64,000 nt of DNA from contig NZ_OZ032156.1 of assembly GCF_964026545.1 (NCBI RefSeq), positions 1,178,001-1,242,000 of the forward strand. The letters are read 5' to 3'. The translations under genes were made by a program, and so were the position numbers. A model generated the notes under the pieces. That model made no database searches. It saw nothing but the letters and a program-made list of their open reading frames with translations, and had not been told where the DNA came from. The stretch comes from Candidatus Tisiphia endosymbiont of Dioctria linearis. Its GTDB lineage: Bacteria > Pseudomonadota > Alphaproteobacteria > Rickettsiales > Rickettsiaceae. Shown in pieces: positions 45,239-53,929 of this stretch (positions within the stretch are counted from its first letter, which is position 1; each line of letters starts with the position of its first letter).

Positions 45239-45766
45239 TTATCCGATTTTAATTTTTGTATCGGAAATAAATTCATATGGTGGAACAGCCAAATTTGAAG
45301 GGGCTGGTCCTTTGCGAACCCGACCAGATGAATCATACTGAGAGCCATGGCATGGGCAAAACCAACCGTTATAATCGCCTTGGTTTGCAAGTGGTACGCA
45401 ACCCAAATGTGTACAAATGCCTATAGTCACCAACCACTTATCATGCCCAGATTTAACTCTATCTTGGTCAAGCTCAGGATCCATTAGCTCGGCGAGATTT
45501 ACATTTCTTGCTTCAGCAATTTTTTCTGGAGTTCTATTAGTAATAAAAACCGGCTTGCCTTGCCATTTAACAGTAACAGTTCGCCCTGGTTGGATTTGAG
45601 ATAAATCCACTTCTATTGAAGATAGGGCAAGAACATCTGCTGAAGGGTTAAATGAATTAACAAGAGGATAGGTGGCACACGCTGCTCCAACCACAACCAT
45701 ACTGCTAGCAGTTAAGGTTATAAAATCTCTACGAGTTGCTTTATCATAACAATTAGTATTTGACAT
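45239..45766 (-). CDS. petA: Rieske iron-sulfur subunit of the bc1 complex
   Basis: The 175-residue protein begins with a twin-arginine type segment ([20 protein letters not shown]) that also serves as membrane anchor. The 2Fe-2S ligands are Cys118, His120, Cys137 and His140 ([15 protein letters not shown]) with the disulfide cysteines Cys123 and Cys139. It takes one electron from quinol and hands it to cytochrome c1. It is the first gene of the operon; upstream (45767-46041) are only repeats, so its promoter must lie within or beside them. Confidence 0.96.
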   Translation of the reverse strand: MSNTNCYDKATRRDFITLTASSMVVVGAACATYPLVNSFNPSADVLALSSIEVDLSQIQPGRTVTVKWQGKPVFITNRTPEKIAEARNVNLAELMDPELDQDRVKSGHDKWLVTIGICTHLGCVPLANQGDYNGWFCPCHGSQYDSSGRVRKGPAPSNLAVPPYEFISDTKIKIG

Positions 45767-45869
45767 AAACTGATTCAGTATAATTTATAGATATCTACGT
45801 AATATGTTACTATAAAAGTAATAAAAAATCAAGGATAGCTTAAGATTAAAGCATTATATACTTTATTAG

Positions 45870-46037
45870 TGAGCGTTCACGGAAAAAAGCTAAAGTACAA
45901 GACGTAATTGCGAGGAGGATTAAGCCTAGTGCCACGACCATTACATGGTCTCGCAATGACAGTTTTTAGCCATTGCATCATTGCTAGGAGCTACTTTAGT
46001 AGCATTGATGCAATCCAAAAAGTGTTCAGAAATGGAT
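45870..46037. repeat. Family F start with two family B pieces
   Basis: GTGAGCGTTCACGGAAAAAAGC and TACAAGACGTAATTGCGAGGAGG open a family F/B combination ending CATGGTCTCGCAATGACA at about 45961. A second half copy (TCATTGCTAGGAGCTACTTT, GATGCAATCC, GAAATGGATTC) follows and runs up to the stop codon of the specificity-subunit gene. Confidence 0.75.
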
Positions 46038-46041
46038 TCAA

Positions 46042-46779
46042 TTATGTTACAATATCACCAAACTCATCCCTTAAAAAAGATAGTTTGTCCAAAGCTTGCC
46101 ATTTTTGAGTAAATGTATCTTTAATCTTATTTGAAATCTCTAAAGTTTTATTTCTATCTAACGGAATAGGTATTAAAAGTTCCTTCCATCTATCTCCTAT
46201 ATTTGGTAGAGTTGTGTCTATGAATATTTTGTTATATAGCTGTTTTTGTGTAATTGAATGAGACATAGCAAATAGAAAATAATACGATGTAATATTGTAA
46301 ATGTTATGTTGATTAATAATTCTAAAAGTTGTAATTTCATTGGTTAATAAAACATTCGTATCAAATTTTGAAATCATTGCAACAGATCCTATCCTATAAC
46401 TTCCTCTACGAACAAAGACTACATCCTCTTGTCGCAAAGACAAACCATTCTTACCTTTGATTTTATGATATATATGTTCTGGTACTAATGCAGTTGGGTT
46501 CTTGTAAATTTCCCAATTAATTATATCAGCCACTCTAACATAAGGTACTGTTCCAGTCCCTTTATACTCGCTTGGCGGTGAACCGTGTCCGTTAAATGCT
46601 TGTAAAATATTTTGCTTTAATAATTCGTTAATTGTAATAAGTTTAAATTTTTGATTATTAGCTATCTCTTTTATTTCTTCTTCTTTTTTTTTCCAGTAAT
46701 AGCGTGGTACATAAACGTTATTGGTGATATCAGAACTTGAAGTTATAAAGGTATTTTTATTGAATTTTTTAGATAACAA
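46042..46779 (-). CDS. Restriction-modification specificity (S) subunit, half-size
   Basis: The 245-residue protein contains one target-recognition domain and one spacer helix of the HsdS type: VPYVRVADIINWEIYKN, LRQEDVVFVRRGSYRIGSVAMI, LLTNEITTFRI, and a final LIPIPLDRNKTLEISNKIKD followed by a helical stretch. Full HsdS proteins have two such halves; this one would need to dimerise, as half-S subunits do. It starts at a TTG eight bases after the methylase stop. A family B repeat abuts its stop codon, so it may be a truncated longer gene. Confidence 0.75.
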   Translation of the reverse strand: MLSKKFNKNTFITSSSDITNNVYVPRYYWKKKEEEIKEIANNQKFKLITINELLKQNILQAFNGHGSPPSEYKGTGTVPYVRVADIINWEIYKNPTALVPEHIYHKIKGKNGLSLRQEDVVFVRRGSYRIGSVAMISKFDTNVLLTNEITTFRIINQHNIYNITSYYFLFAMSHSITQKQLYNKIFIDTTLPNIGDRWKELLIPIPLDRNKTLEISNKIKDTFTQKWQALDKLSFLRDEFGDIVT

Positions 46780-46787
46780 CTCATTTC

Positions 46788-48584
46788 TTATGGTTTCTGT
46801 ATCGTCCCAAATTTCTTTTGTAAATACCTCATTTGTATATCGTACCTATAAATTAATCTTCCAGTATGATCATGCCCCATTTCTTCTGCAACAGCCATAA
46901 TAATATCACTATTTTGTCTTTTGCCTTTTTCTAATACTAATAAACAAGTTTTCGCATTACAATAAGGTCTAAAAGTATTATGAGGTAGGTCTATAACTGC
47001 AATAATATTATTTTTTTTAACTAAAAAATCTAGAACGTGTTTTTTAGAAGGGGCGTGAAGGTAAGTCTCTGGTAAGACTATTGCAAGTTTACCTCCATCT
47101 TTTAATAATTGCAAACATCTTTCTATAAATAACTCTTGAGGTTCAGTTTCTTTTACTTTATTAGTTCTTATAAAAGAATTACCTTCTTTTTTATATTGAT
47201 GCCCTAATTCAAAATATTTACAGTCTTCTTTTAGAATCTTGATTTTGCTACCAAATGGAGGATTTGTAACAACAAAATCAAAAGTGTTTAGTTCAATTTC
47301 ACCGTCTTTTTGAGTTGTAATTAATTCTTTTGTTTTTACCTGGAATTCATGAATTGGAGGCAATGTATTTTCTTGAACAATTTTACTCTTACCATCACCT
47401 ATAATTGTCATATATGCTTTGCATATCTTAACTAAATCTATTTCTTTCTCTAATCCATAAAAACACTTTTCGGCTATTTGCTTTTTTAACCTATTTATAT
47501 CTGTTGAATTTTTATATGTTCGATCATGATCCATTTTTTTCCAAACATGTTCAAGTGCATATATTAAAAAACCACCACTACCACAAGCAGGGTCTATAAT
47601 GGTCTGATTTGGGGATGGATCTAAAATTTGCACTGCAAGCTTTACAATTTCTCTAGGTGTAAAAAATTCACCTTTTTCACCAACTAATTTACTTTCTGCA
47701 AAAGTTTCAAAAGCCTCCCCTACTATATCTTTTTCAGTTTTTAGTAATGCGATTTGCTCTAGTTCCCCAACTACATAAACAATTGATTTTGCATCAAGTG
47801 TTATTTCTTCATTTGTAATAAAAATTCCATCATCTTCTAATTCTTCTTTTACTTTTATAAACAATTTTTGTATTCGTTTTTTAACTTTACCATATTGTGC
47901 TATTTTAATTTCTTCATTTTCACTTTTATCATTATTGATTGTCTCCATTTCTTCTGTTGTTATTCTAAAATTTGGCAAACTATTAAGTTCATATTTCTCA
48001 TCAATAATCTTACAAAAGATTAGTTTAATCATTTCGCTTCCAAGCTTTTCTTTCCTACTAATATTTGTATTAGAATATAAAGTATTTAGTATACGCCTAA
48101 AAACAGGTTTTAGATTTTTAACAGGTTTTAGTTTATCTTTTGTTATATTACCTATTGCTTCTATCGTTTCTCCTTTTTTCGGTATATTAAATAGACAATC
48201 TTTCTTTACTTCTCCTTTAGAATTTTTATATAAATATTCAATTTCTTCTCCATTAGTCCAAACTCCAAACAAAGCAGAAGTAGCTTGCATATAACTCGTC
48301 AGTTGTTCTAAACCATCTTTTCTACTTTTCTTTTTAACCTCAACAATACCAAGTATATCGCTATATTGATTTCTATTTTTTGATTTATCTTTGTATATTA
48401 CAATATCTGCTTTTTTTACAGCACTACCCATTTGTATTGAAACTTCAATATCTAATTGCTCTTTGTCATAAAAATAGTCGTCATACAATATCTTTTCATA
48501 TTCTTGTCGTACTTTTTCTTCAGGCTTTTTTAAATCTACAGCTTTGTTTGTTGCAAAATCATTAATGTATCCATCCTTTAACAT
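46788..48584 (-). CDS. Fused nuclease-N6-adenine methylase (type I/IIB-like RM subunit)
   Basis: Residues 20-120 resemble the HsdR N-terminal nuclease: KKADIVIYKD (Asp60), then GIVEVKKKSRKDGLEQLTSYMQ (Glu82-x-Lys84), a PD-(D/E)XK pattern. Residues 160-300 are the HsdM-type helical part and 300-560 the methylase, with SAM motif DPACGSGGFLIYALEH (331-346) and catalytic NPPF (441-444). No helicase/translocase is encoded nearby. With the S subunit next to it, the layout is that of compact BcgI-like systems, which cut and methylate with an A and a B subunit. It is also possible that the N-terminal part has lost activity. Confidence 0.82.
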   Translation of the reverse strand: MLKDGYINDFATNKAVDLKKPEEKVRQEYEKILYDDYFYDKEQLDIEVSIQMGSAVKKADIVIYKDKSKNRNQYSDILGIVEVKKKSRKDGLEQLTSYMQATSALFGVWTNGEEIEYLYKNSKGEVKKDCLFNIPKKGETIEAIGNITKDKLKPVKNLKPVFRRILNTLYSNTNISRKEKLGSEMIKLIFCKIIDEKYELNSLPNFRITTEEMETINNDKSENEEIKIAQYGKVKKRIQKLFIKVKEELEDDGIFITNEEITLDAKSIVYVVGELEQIALLKTEKDIVGEAFETFAESKLVGEKGEFFTPREIVKLAVQILDPSPNQTIIDPACGSGGFLIYALEHVWKKMDHDRTYKNSTDINRLKKQIAEKCFYGLEKEIDLVKICKAYMTIIGDGKSKIVQENTLPPIHEFQVKTKELITTQKDGEIELNTFDFVVTNPPFGSKIKILKEDCKYFELGHQYKKEGNSFIRTNKVKETEPQELFIERCLQLLKDGGKLAIVLPETYLHAPSKKHVLDFLVKKNNIIAVIDLPHNTFRPYCNAKTCLLVLEKGKRQNSDIIMAVAEEMGHDHTGRLIYRYDIQMRYLQKKFGTIQKP

Positions 48585-48626
48585 ACTAATTTTTATTGAT
48601 TACCCTAACTTATACTTATATTATTC

Positions 48627-49070
48627 TCATTTGCCATCAGTTGATTTACCATCGCTATCGTTAGAATTGTCAGGAGAGTCATAAGGATTGCGGTAAGGGA
48701 GCATTTCCGGTACAGTTCCATCTTTAGGCAATAACTTCTTTAATCCGTCTTCTAAAGCTTTCTCACCGGTTTCTTCTCTAACCTCATATTTTGGTGGATC
48801 TCCTAAACATTTCCAAAAATTGGTTAAACTTTCAAAGTTGGGACCTAATTTTGGAGTACAGTGTTGAGCAATTGATTTTGACGTATCAAGAATTTCAGTG
48901 GTAGCAGTTGTTATATAGCTGATAAGTCCAATTTGTTCGAGTCCTTTAGCTACCCAAAATAATATTACCAGAGAAGCAACAGCTATCATAACGTACCATT
49001 TGGCTATGATAGTCCACAAAAACATTCCCATAGGGTTAGCTGCTATTAGTCTTCTTAAAGCTTGCCACAT
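48627..49070 (-). CDS. Rickettsiales-type membrane protein of unknown function
   Basis: The 147-residue protein has one membrane helix (about residues 24-46, AKWYVMIAVASLVILFWVAKG), a middle part with two cysteines (HCTPKLGPNFESLTNFWKCLGDPPKYE) and a hydrophilic, Asp/Ser-rich tail. The N-terminus LRRLIAANPMGMFLWTIIAKWY is reminiscent of the Rickettsia-specific DUF2670 family, but I cannot confirm this. It lies between the restriction locus and ccmB on the same strand. No function can be given. Confidence 0.55.
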   Translation of the reverse strand: MWQALRRLIAANPMGMFLWTIIAKWYVMIAVASLVILFWVAKGLEQIGLISYITTATTEILDTSKSIAQHCTPKLGPNFESLTNFWKCLGDPPKYEVREETGEKALEDGLKKLLPKDGTVPEMLPYRNPYDSPDNSNDSDGKSTDGK

Positions 49071-49182
49071 ATATATAATTACCGAAAAATAGTTAAAAAA
49101 TCTACGAGTAGAAATTACATGAATTGTAAAAAAATAACAATTTTTTTATTAGTGCAAGGGTCAGTATAGTGTATAATTAAAA

Positions 49183-49830
49183 TTAAATGTTGTAAATATT
49201 CTTAATTAGATAGGATGAGAGATAAAATATTATTGGTACAAGGAGCATATTGATACCAATCATAACAAAAATTAGATTGATATTATCAAAATTTTGTAAA
49301 ACAAGACCGCTAAGTATGATGTTGGGTATTAGTAGCGGCATGATTAATATTGCTAACAGATTAGTATTTGACCTAAAATAGCTTTGAACAGCTCCAATTA
49401 AAACTAATAGGCTACTGGACAAAATTAATAATAGAGTTAGATTGATCAAAAGATAGCTTACTATTAGCATGTCAAGATCGAAGATAATATAAATTATTGG
49501 TATATTTAATAAAGCACTGGTGAGGGAACTAAAAATTATGGTAATTAATTTAGCGGCAATAATTTCACTCTCATTGAAGCTAGATAATAGTAACTCTAAA
49601 CTTCCGTCCTCGACATCTTGCTGAAATATTAGACTAGAAAAGCCAATTAGAGCTATCGGTAAAACAATTATTGAAAAAATAATTCCAAATTTTTTAATAT
49701 CTGTTTGGTCATTAATTAAAGCAGTACTGAAAATACAAAATAAAAAGAATATAAATAGATATTTACTAAGATTATTAATACGATTTTGAATTAAATATTC
49801 CCATTTGATCAGTTGTATTAGTTTATGCAT
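49183..49830 (-). CDS. ccmB: Haem exporter subunit CcmB
   Basis: The 215-residue protein has six membrane helices and CcmB features: FGIIFSIIVLPIALIGFSSLIFQQDVEDGSLELLL near residues 48-82, the family's conserved FQxDxxxGxLEQL-like stretch, and LAILIMPLLIPNIILSG. CcmB pairs with the ATPase CcmA in cytochrome c maturation, which would serve cytochrome c1 encoded nearby. ccmA is not adjacent, as is common in Rickettsiales where ccm genes are scattered. Confidence 0.85.
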   Translation of the reverse strand: MHKLIQLIKWEYLIQNRINNLSKYLFIFFLFCIFSTALINDQTDIKKFGIIFSIIVLPIALIGFSSLIFQQDVEDGSLELLLSSFNESEIIAAKLITIIFSSLTSALLNIPIIYIIFDLDMLIVSYLLINLTLLLILSSSLLVLIGAVQSYFRSNTNLLAILIMPLLIPNIILSGLVLQNFDNINLIFVMIGINMLLVPIIFYLSSYLIKNIYNI

Positions 49831-49835
49831 ATAAC

Positions 49836-50007
49836 TATAGTAGAATTGATTGATGAGAAGTTGGTGACGTCGTCACTTATCAGACTTAGTGTCATCCCTG
49901 CTTCAGTGCGGGATCTTAGATTCCCGCCTACGCGGGAATGACAATAGTGGGCGGGAATGACAATTTACAATTACCCCTACTACCCAATTCTCCTAAATTA
50001 ACTATAG
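49836..50007. repeat. Family A palindrome with a family C palindrome inserted
   Basis: The left arm (TATAGTAGAATTGATTGATG, GAAGTTGGTGACGTCGTCAC) and right arm (CCCAATTCTCCTAAATTAACTATAG) belong to family A. The normal centre is replaced by family C (GTCATCCCTGCTTCAGTGCG ... CGCGGGAATGAC, with a second GGCGGGAATGAC), 49891-49962. The right arm runs into the antitoxin-like gene and gives its C-terminal residues. Confidence 0.8.
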
Positions 50008-50140
50008 CTTCTTTTAAAGTAGACAAAAATAATTCCCTATTACGATCTAGAAAATATTGTTCTAAAGCAGCATTCACATACTCCGTAACTTCTGCCTTGT
50101 TTTGTAATTGTTCTCTTAAGTAATTGGTAAATTTTTCCAT
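49928..50140 (-). pseudogene. Antitoxin-like protein (HigA/addiction-antidote type), truncated by repeats
   Basis: The first about 45 residues (FTNYLREQLQNKAEVTEYVN, AALEQYFLDRNRELFLSTLKEAI) match the N-terminal half of the short helix-turn-helix antidote proteins of HigA-like pairs (YLxxxLxxxExxxxYLNAALE...). The expected HTH is missing; from VNLGELGS on, the frame runs through the family A/C repeat to a stop at 49928. No toxin is seen nearby. It looks like a remnant interrupted by the repeat. Confidence 0.6.
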
Positions 50141-50144
50141 ATAA

Positions 50145-50570
50145 TTATTCTCTAATATTACTTGCAGTAATAATAGAATATATCAAACACATAACCGATG
50201 CAACACAAAGTCCAACACCAATCTCAATGGTAAAAATACCAATATGTTGAGCTAGCAATTTATCATCTGCCAAAGAATAATAGTTTAAATAATTATCGTC
50301 AAATAATATTGATACCATACCGGTTAAGGCATAGATCAATACTCCGATAGTAGCCATACCAACTAGTAAATCAGTAGAGAAATATTGCCGTAATTTAAAT
50401 TGACCATGAACTAAATCAAAACCAATTATCGTAGAAGCAAATATAGTACCAGCCTGGAATCCACCCCCTGGTGATGCATCACCATTAATTTGAATATATA
50501 GACCGTATAAAAATATATAGGGTAAGATAAAAAGAGTAATATATTTTATAATAACAAAATTTTTAAGCAT
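50145..50570 (-). CDS. mnhB: Na+/H+ antiporter subunit MnhB/MrpB
   Basis: The protein has four membrane helices and the MrpB signature GDASPGGGFQAGTIFASTIIGFDLVHG. It is part of the multi-subunit Mrp sodium/proton antiporter. I choose the ATG at 50570 (MLKNFVIIKY), which overlaps the preceding gene by eight bases; a reading from 50618 would add 16 residues from the overlapping gene. Subunit genes C, D, E and F are not in this window. Confidence 0.88.
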   Translation of the reverse strand: MLKNFVIIKYITLFILPYIFLYGLYIQINGDASPGGGFQAGTIFASTIIGFDLVHGQFKLRQYFSTDLLVGMATIGVLIYALTGMVSILFDDNYLNYYSLADDKLLAQHIGIFTIEIGVGLCVASVMCLIYSIITASNIRE

Positions 50571-51147
50571 CTTTAGTATTTTTTTGTGAGAATAGTAATA
50601 ATACCGATATTCCAGCAATTAAAATGACGGCAGTTTCTCCAAGAGTATCATACCCTCTATAGCTAGCTAATAGGGCTGCAACAAAAGATGGAATGCCAAT
50701 GTCACTTTTAGTATGTTCAATATAATATTTGGTTAGATGGTTTTGCAATGGAGAATCTATCGCTCCATATTCTAATAAATCAATCCCTGCGAAGGCGAGT
50801 ACTACTATAAAAATTATGCATATAATTGATGAACTTATTACTCGTGTTGGTTTAAGATTGTCGTTTTGTACGGCTGGCAATTTGCTTAGAAATCCTAAAA
50901 ATACACAGCTAGATAAACAAGCACCAAGAGCGACTTCAGTCATTGCTACGTCGGGAGCATCCATCAGTAGATAAGATAAACCAATAAGTAAGCTAAACAT
51001 AGAGTTTATTATTACTGTTTCTAATAAAGAGTTACAAAATATCAGCTTAATTGATACGACAACAAGTAATATCAAGATTCCCACAAGCAACCAGCTAGCT
51101 AGTTGGAAATTTATTATGTCTGGTATAACAAATAAGCGATCAATCAT
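50563..51147 (-). CDS. MrpA C-terminal-type/MbhD-MbhE-like antiporter subunit (DUF4040)
   Basis: The 194-residue membrane protein matches the region that in many Mrp complexes forms the C-terminus of MrpA: LLIGLSYLLMDAPDVAMTEVALGA is the DUF4040 motif (APDVAxTEA), and DIGIPSFVAALLASYRGYDTLGETAVILIAGISVLLL is the MbhE-type part (YRxxDTLGE). As a separate gene it is typical for Rickettsiales. It overlaps mnhG by four bases and mnhB by eight, so the three are one operon. Confidence 0.85.
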   Translation of the reverse strand: MIDRLFVIPDIINFQLASWLLVGILILLVVVSIKLIFCNSLLETVIINSMFSLLIGLSYLLMDAPDVAMTEVALGACLSSCVFLGFLSKLPAVQNDNLKPTRVISSSIICIIFIVVLAFAGIDLLEYGAIDSPLQNHLTKYYIEHTKSDIGIPSFVAALLASYRGYDTLGETAVILIAGISVLLLFSQKNTKDA

Positions 51148-51440
51148 TTTAATTCTTTTGAGTTATTTGGGCTTAATAGGGAAGCCTTGCCAATTGCATG
51201 AGTAGATACCGGATTTAATATTAAAATCAATATAGCTGCAAAAACTAATTTAAAAGAGCTAGTAAAATCATGTTGTAAAAAAGCAAGCCCAACAAGTGAT
51301 AAAGGTACTCCACAACATTCAATTACACTGGCAGCATGAATTTTTGTATAAAAGTCAGGAAATCGAAAAAGCCCAACAATGCCGGAAAATATTGCTATAA
51401 TTCCAAGTAGGGTTAATCCATAACCAATAACAAATATCAT
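51144..51440 (-). CDS. mnhG: Na+/H+ antiporter subunit MnhG/MrpG
   Basis: The 98-residue protein has three helices and the MrpG hallmark GLFRFPDFYTKIHAASVIECCGVPLSLVG, with the conserved ARLHAxS-like TKIHAAS. It is the first gene of the mnhG-DUF4040-mnhB operon and overlaps the next gene by four bases. The complex exchanges sodium for protons and also helps pH control. Confidence 0.88.
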   Translation of the reverse strand: MIFVIGYGLTLLGIIAIFSGIVGLFRFPDFYTKIHAASVIECCGVPLSLVGLAFLQHDFTSSFKLVFAAILILILNPVSTHAIGKASLLSPNNSKELK

Positions 51441-51481
51441 AAATATCCTCAGAAATTAAATCTTTAACTAGCCAGGGTTAG

Positions 51482-52939
51482 CTATTCTCCTTGAGCAAGC
51501 GAATACCCTGCTTTCCCATCAAATTCAAAGAGATTCTCAATTTTAATAAAATCTATTTCTGCCTTGCTTAAAGATTCAAGTAAATGGGCTATAGATAAAT
51601 GGGTTATTCTTTCTCCATCCTTCCTTGCCATAAAGCGACAACACCAATGATCAGATAATAATTCAAATCTCTCATCTCTGGGCCATAATTTAAGTCCCAT
51701 GGAAGATACGGTTTTTAATTCTAAGTCACCTAAACTGATAGTTTGAATTTTTTCTGCTACCTCATGGGCAGTCAATGCCACCATCTGTATGAATACATCA
51801 CTACCTACCAATTCTTTAACTTCTTTATTATTAATCGAATATATCTGTTCAATAGTTTGTTGTTGAGCAACTACTGAGGAATATGCGGCTGCTTTGAGGG
51901 TAGAAGGTTCAGTACCTAGCCTTTTCACTACTTCATCGGCAAATTCCGTAGTACCAACTTTTCTGCTAGATATTTTGTCATTGTAGATATCTCCAGTATG
52001 AACCCCATCCTCAATGGTTTTTTTCCAGGCATTTTCTATTAATGCAGCAATATCATGTTGTCCGATGTGAACTAGCATCATAATTGCGGCGTTAAGCAAA
52101 CCAGAAGGATTAGCTATATTACGACCGGCAATATCCGGGGCAGAGCCATGTACAGCTTCAAATAAAGCATAATTCTGCCCTATATTAGCAGAGCCAGCGA
52201 GTCCTACTGAACCAGAAATTTCTGCAGATACGTCAGATATAATATCACCATACAGATTTGAAGTTACAATGACATCAAATAATTCTGGCTGGGCTGCTAG
52301 CCTGGCAGTACCGATATCTATAAGATAATAGTCACCTTGAATCTGCTTATATTCATTAGCAATTTCCTCAAAAACCTTATGAAAAATCCCGTCAGACATT
52401 TTCATAATATTATCTTTACTGAAACATGTGACCTTTTTACGATTATTTTTTATTGCATACTCAAAGGCATATCTAATAATTCTTTCGCTACCAACTCGGC
52501 TGATTAGCTTAAGAGACTCATAAACATTGTGAGTTTGGCGATATTCAATTCCTGCATATAAATCTTCAACATTTTCCCGTACTATCACTACGTTTAGATG
52601 TGGATGTAGTGTTTTAACAAAAGGAGCATAAGAAATAGCAGGGCGAACATTAGCATAAAGAGATAGGGCTTTTCTAAGAGTTACATTTAAGCTTTTATAC
52701 CCGCCGCCTAGAGGGGTGGTAATAGGTGCCTTTAGAAGTATCTTAGTTCTTGCCAATGATTGCCAAGTATCTTGTGCTATCCCTGAAGTATAATGCTTCT
52801 GGTATAATTTTTCTCCTACTTCCACTACTTCTATACGTATTCTAGCAGAAGCTTCCTTTAAAATATATAATACCGCTTGCATGATTTCTGGACCTATACC
52901 ATCACCATAAGCCACTGTAATAGGCTTGAATTCTTTCAT
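51482..52939 (-). CDS. icd: Isocitrate dehydrogenase, rickettsial NADP-type
   Basis: The about 485-residue enzyme begins FKPITVAYGDGIGPEIMQAV and holds the substrate motif SLNVTLRKALSLYANVRP, DNIMKMSDGIFHKVFEE, and SNLYGDIISDVSAEISGSVGLAGSANIG. It is longer than E. coli Icd through an extra C-terminal domain ending FDGKAGYSLAQGE, as in Rickettsia. It makes 2-oxoglutarate from isocitrate in the TCA cycle. I choose the ATG at 52939 (MKEFKP), with AGAGG six bases upstream, over an in-frame ATG at 52954. Confidence 0.95.
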   Translation of the reverse strand: MKEFKPITVAYGDGIGPEIMQAVLYILKEASARIRIEVVEVGEKLYQKHYTSGIAQDTWQSLARTKILLKAPITTPLGGGYKSLNVTLRKALSLYANVRPAISYAPFVKTLHPHLNVVIVRENVEDLYAGIEYRQTHNVYESLKLISRVGSERIIRYAFEYAIKNNRKKVTCFSKDNIMKMSDGIFHKVFEEIANEYKQIQGDYYLIDIGTARLAAQPELFDVIVTSNLYGDIISDVSAEISGSVGLAGSANIGQNYALFEAVHGSAPDIAGRNIANPSGLLNAAIMMLVHIGQHDIAALIENAWKKTIEDGVHTGDIYNDKISSRKVGTTEFADEVVKRLGTEPSTLKAAAYSSVVAQQQTIEQIYSINNKEVKELVGSDVFIQMVALTAHEVAEKIQTISLGDLELKTVSSMGLKLWPRDERFELLSDHWCCRFMARKDGERITHLSIAHLLESLSKAEIDFIKIENLFEFDGKAGYSLAQGE

Positions 52940-52982
52940 TATAGCCTCTATCAAATTAGATTAACATTCATTCGTATCAAAC

Positions 52983-53081
52983 TGACGTCATTGCGAGGAG
53001 GCGTTAGCCTACTAAGCAATCCATAAAAATTAATATAATATGGATTGCCGCGTCGCCGCAAAGCGGCTCTGAGCCATGACG
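52983..53081. repeat. Palindromic repeat family B copy (icd upstream)
   Basis: GACGTCATTGCGAGGAGGCG ... ATTGCCGCGTCGCC ... GAGCCATGACG, with inner arms AGCAATCCATA and TATGGATTGC. It lies between icd and ompH and is a candidate transcription barrier between the two co-directional genes. Confidence 0.8.
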
Positions 53082-53111
53082 CTTGAGATGCATATACCTA
53101 TACTAGTTATA

Positions 53112-53717
53112 TTATTCGTATTTAATTATAACATGTTTTAATTGATTATTTAGCTCCACTATCACTTCTTGGGTAATATTTAAGGTATTTTTAGCAAATA
53201 AAATTTGAGTACTAGGTATAACCAAATCAAGATTATATTTTTCTGCTAAATCATTTATAATTTTTATAGTTGTTTCGTGTACCTTGCCTAAACCTTCAGA
53301 ATGAGCCTGTTCAAGACGTACTTTCCTATCTTGTATTTCTTTTTGTACTATGTTTACTTTTTTGTTAAAAGCATCAACTTCTTGTTCAAAGGCTGATTCA
53401 CTTAAAGAGTTACGTTTTTCCATTAATAGATTATCTATTCCTTTAAGTTCTACATCCTTCTTTGATAAATCTTGTCGAATTTTTTTACCTATCTGCTCTA
53501 CAGCCTTTCTTATAGACTGGATTGCTACAGAATGTTCTATAATAGAATGTATATCTACAATAGCAACTCTTGCAGCAAATCTGTTGTCAATATGGCTATT
53601 GCCTCTATGACTACGGATCATAAGGCTGCTATCAACATTTGTATTAGACGCATGAGTAGTTGAATAGTAGTTAATTACTAAACAGCTTATTATTGTTAAC
53701 CAAATATAATGTTTCAT
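53112..53717 (-). CDS. skp: OmpH/Skp-family periplasmic chaperone
   Basis: The 201-residue protein has a signal peptide (residues 1-23, ending TTHAS), a short beta part with FAARVAIVDIHSIIEHS, and a long helical hairpin (IRKAVEQIGKKIRQDLSKKD to VQKEIQDRKVRLEQAHSEGL), then a closing strand NLDLVIPSTQILFAKN. Skp holds unfolded outer-membrane proteins on the way to BamA. The gene lies downstream of bamA, the common order, with a repeat between. Confidence 0.87.
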   Translation of the reverse strand: MKHYIWLTIISCLVINYYSTTHASNTNVDSSLMIRSHRGNSHIDNRFAARVAIVDIHSIIEHSVAIQSIRKAVEQIGKKIRQDLSKKDVELKGIDNLLMEKRNSLSESAFEQEVDAFNKKVNIVQKEIQDRKVRLEQAHSEGLGKVHETTIKIINDLAEKYNLDLVIPSTQILFAKNTLNITQEVIVELNNQLKHVIIKYE

Positions 53718-53727
53718 ATCTTTAATT

Positions 53728-53885
53728 GTGAGCGTTCACGGTTTTTTTGCTATTTTCTTATGACGAATAAAAAATCTGCTCGCCAAGCGTCTATTAGCGA
53801 GGAGCCGCTTTGTAGCAACGCAGCATCCATATTATATGAATTTTTATGGATTGCTTAGTAGGCTAACGCCTCCTCGCAATGACGG
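53728..53885. repeat. Nested palindrome: family F shell with family B core
   Basis: GTGAGCGTTCACGGTTTTTT, TTGCTATTTTCTTATGA and AATCTGCTCGCCAAGCGTC match 18.99 kb almost base for base. The inner part GCGTCTATTAGCGAGGAGCC ... CCTCCTCGCAATGACG is a family B copy. Most of the right shell arm is gone. It fills the skp-bamA spacer. Confidence 0.8.
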
Positions 53886-53929
53886 TAGTGCATCGATAAA
53901 TACTAATTGCGTCTATAGCTTTTTCCGTA

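Noticed and set aside
46042-48584. A complete type I restriction system.
   Set aside because: No hsdR translocase frame exists in the window; the nuclease-like part is fused to the methylase instead.
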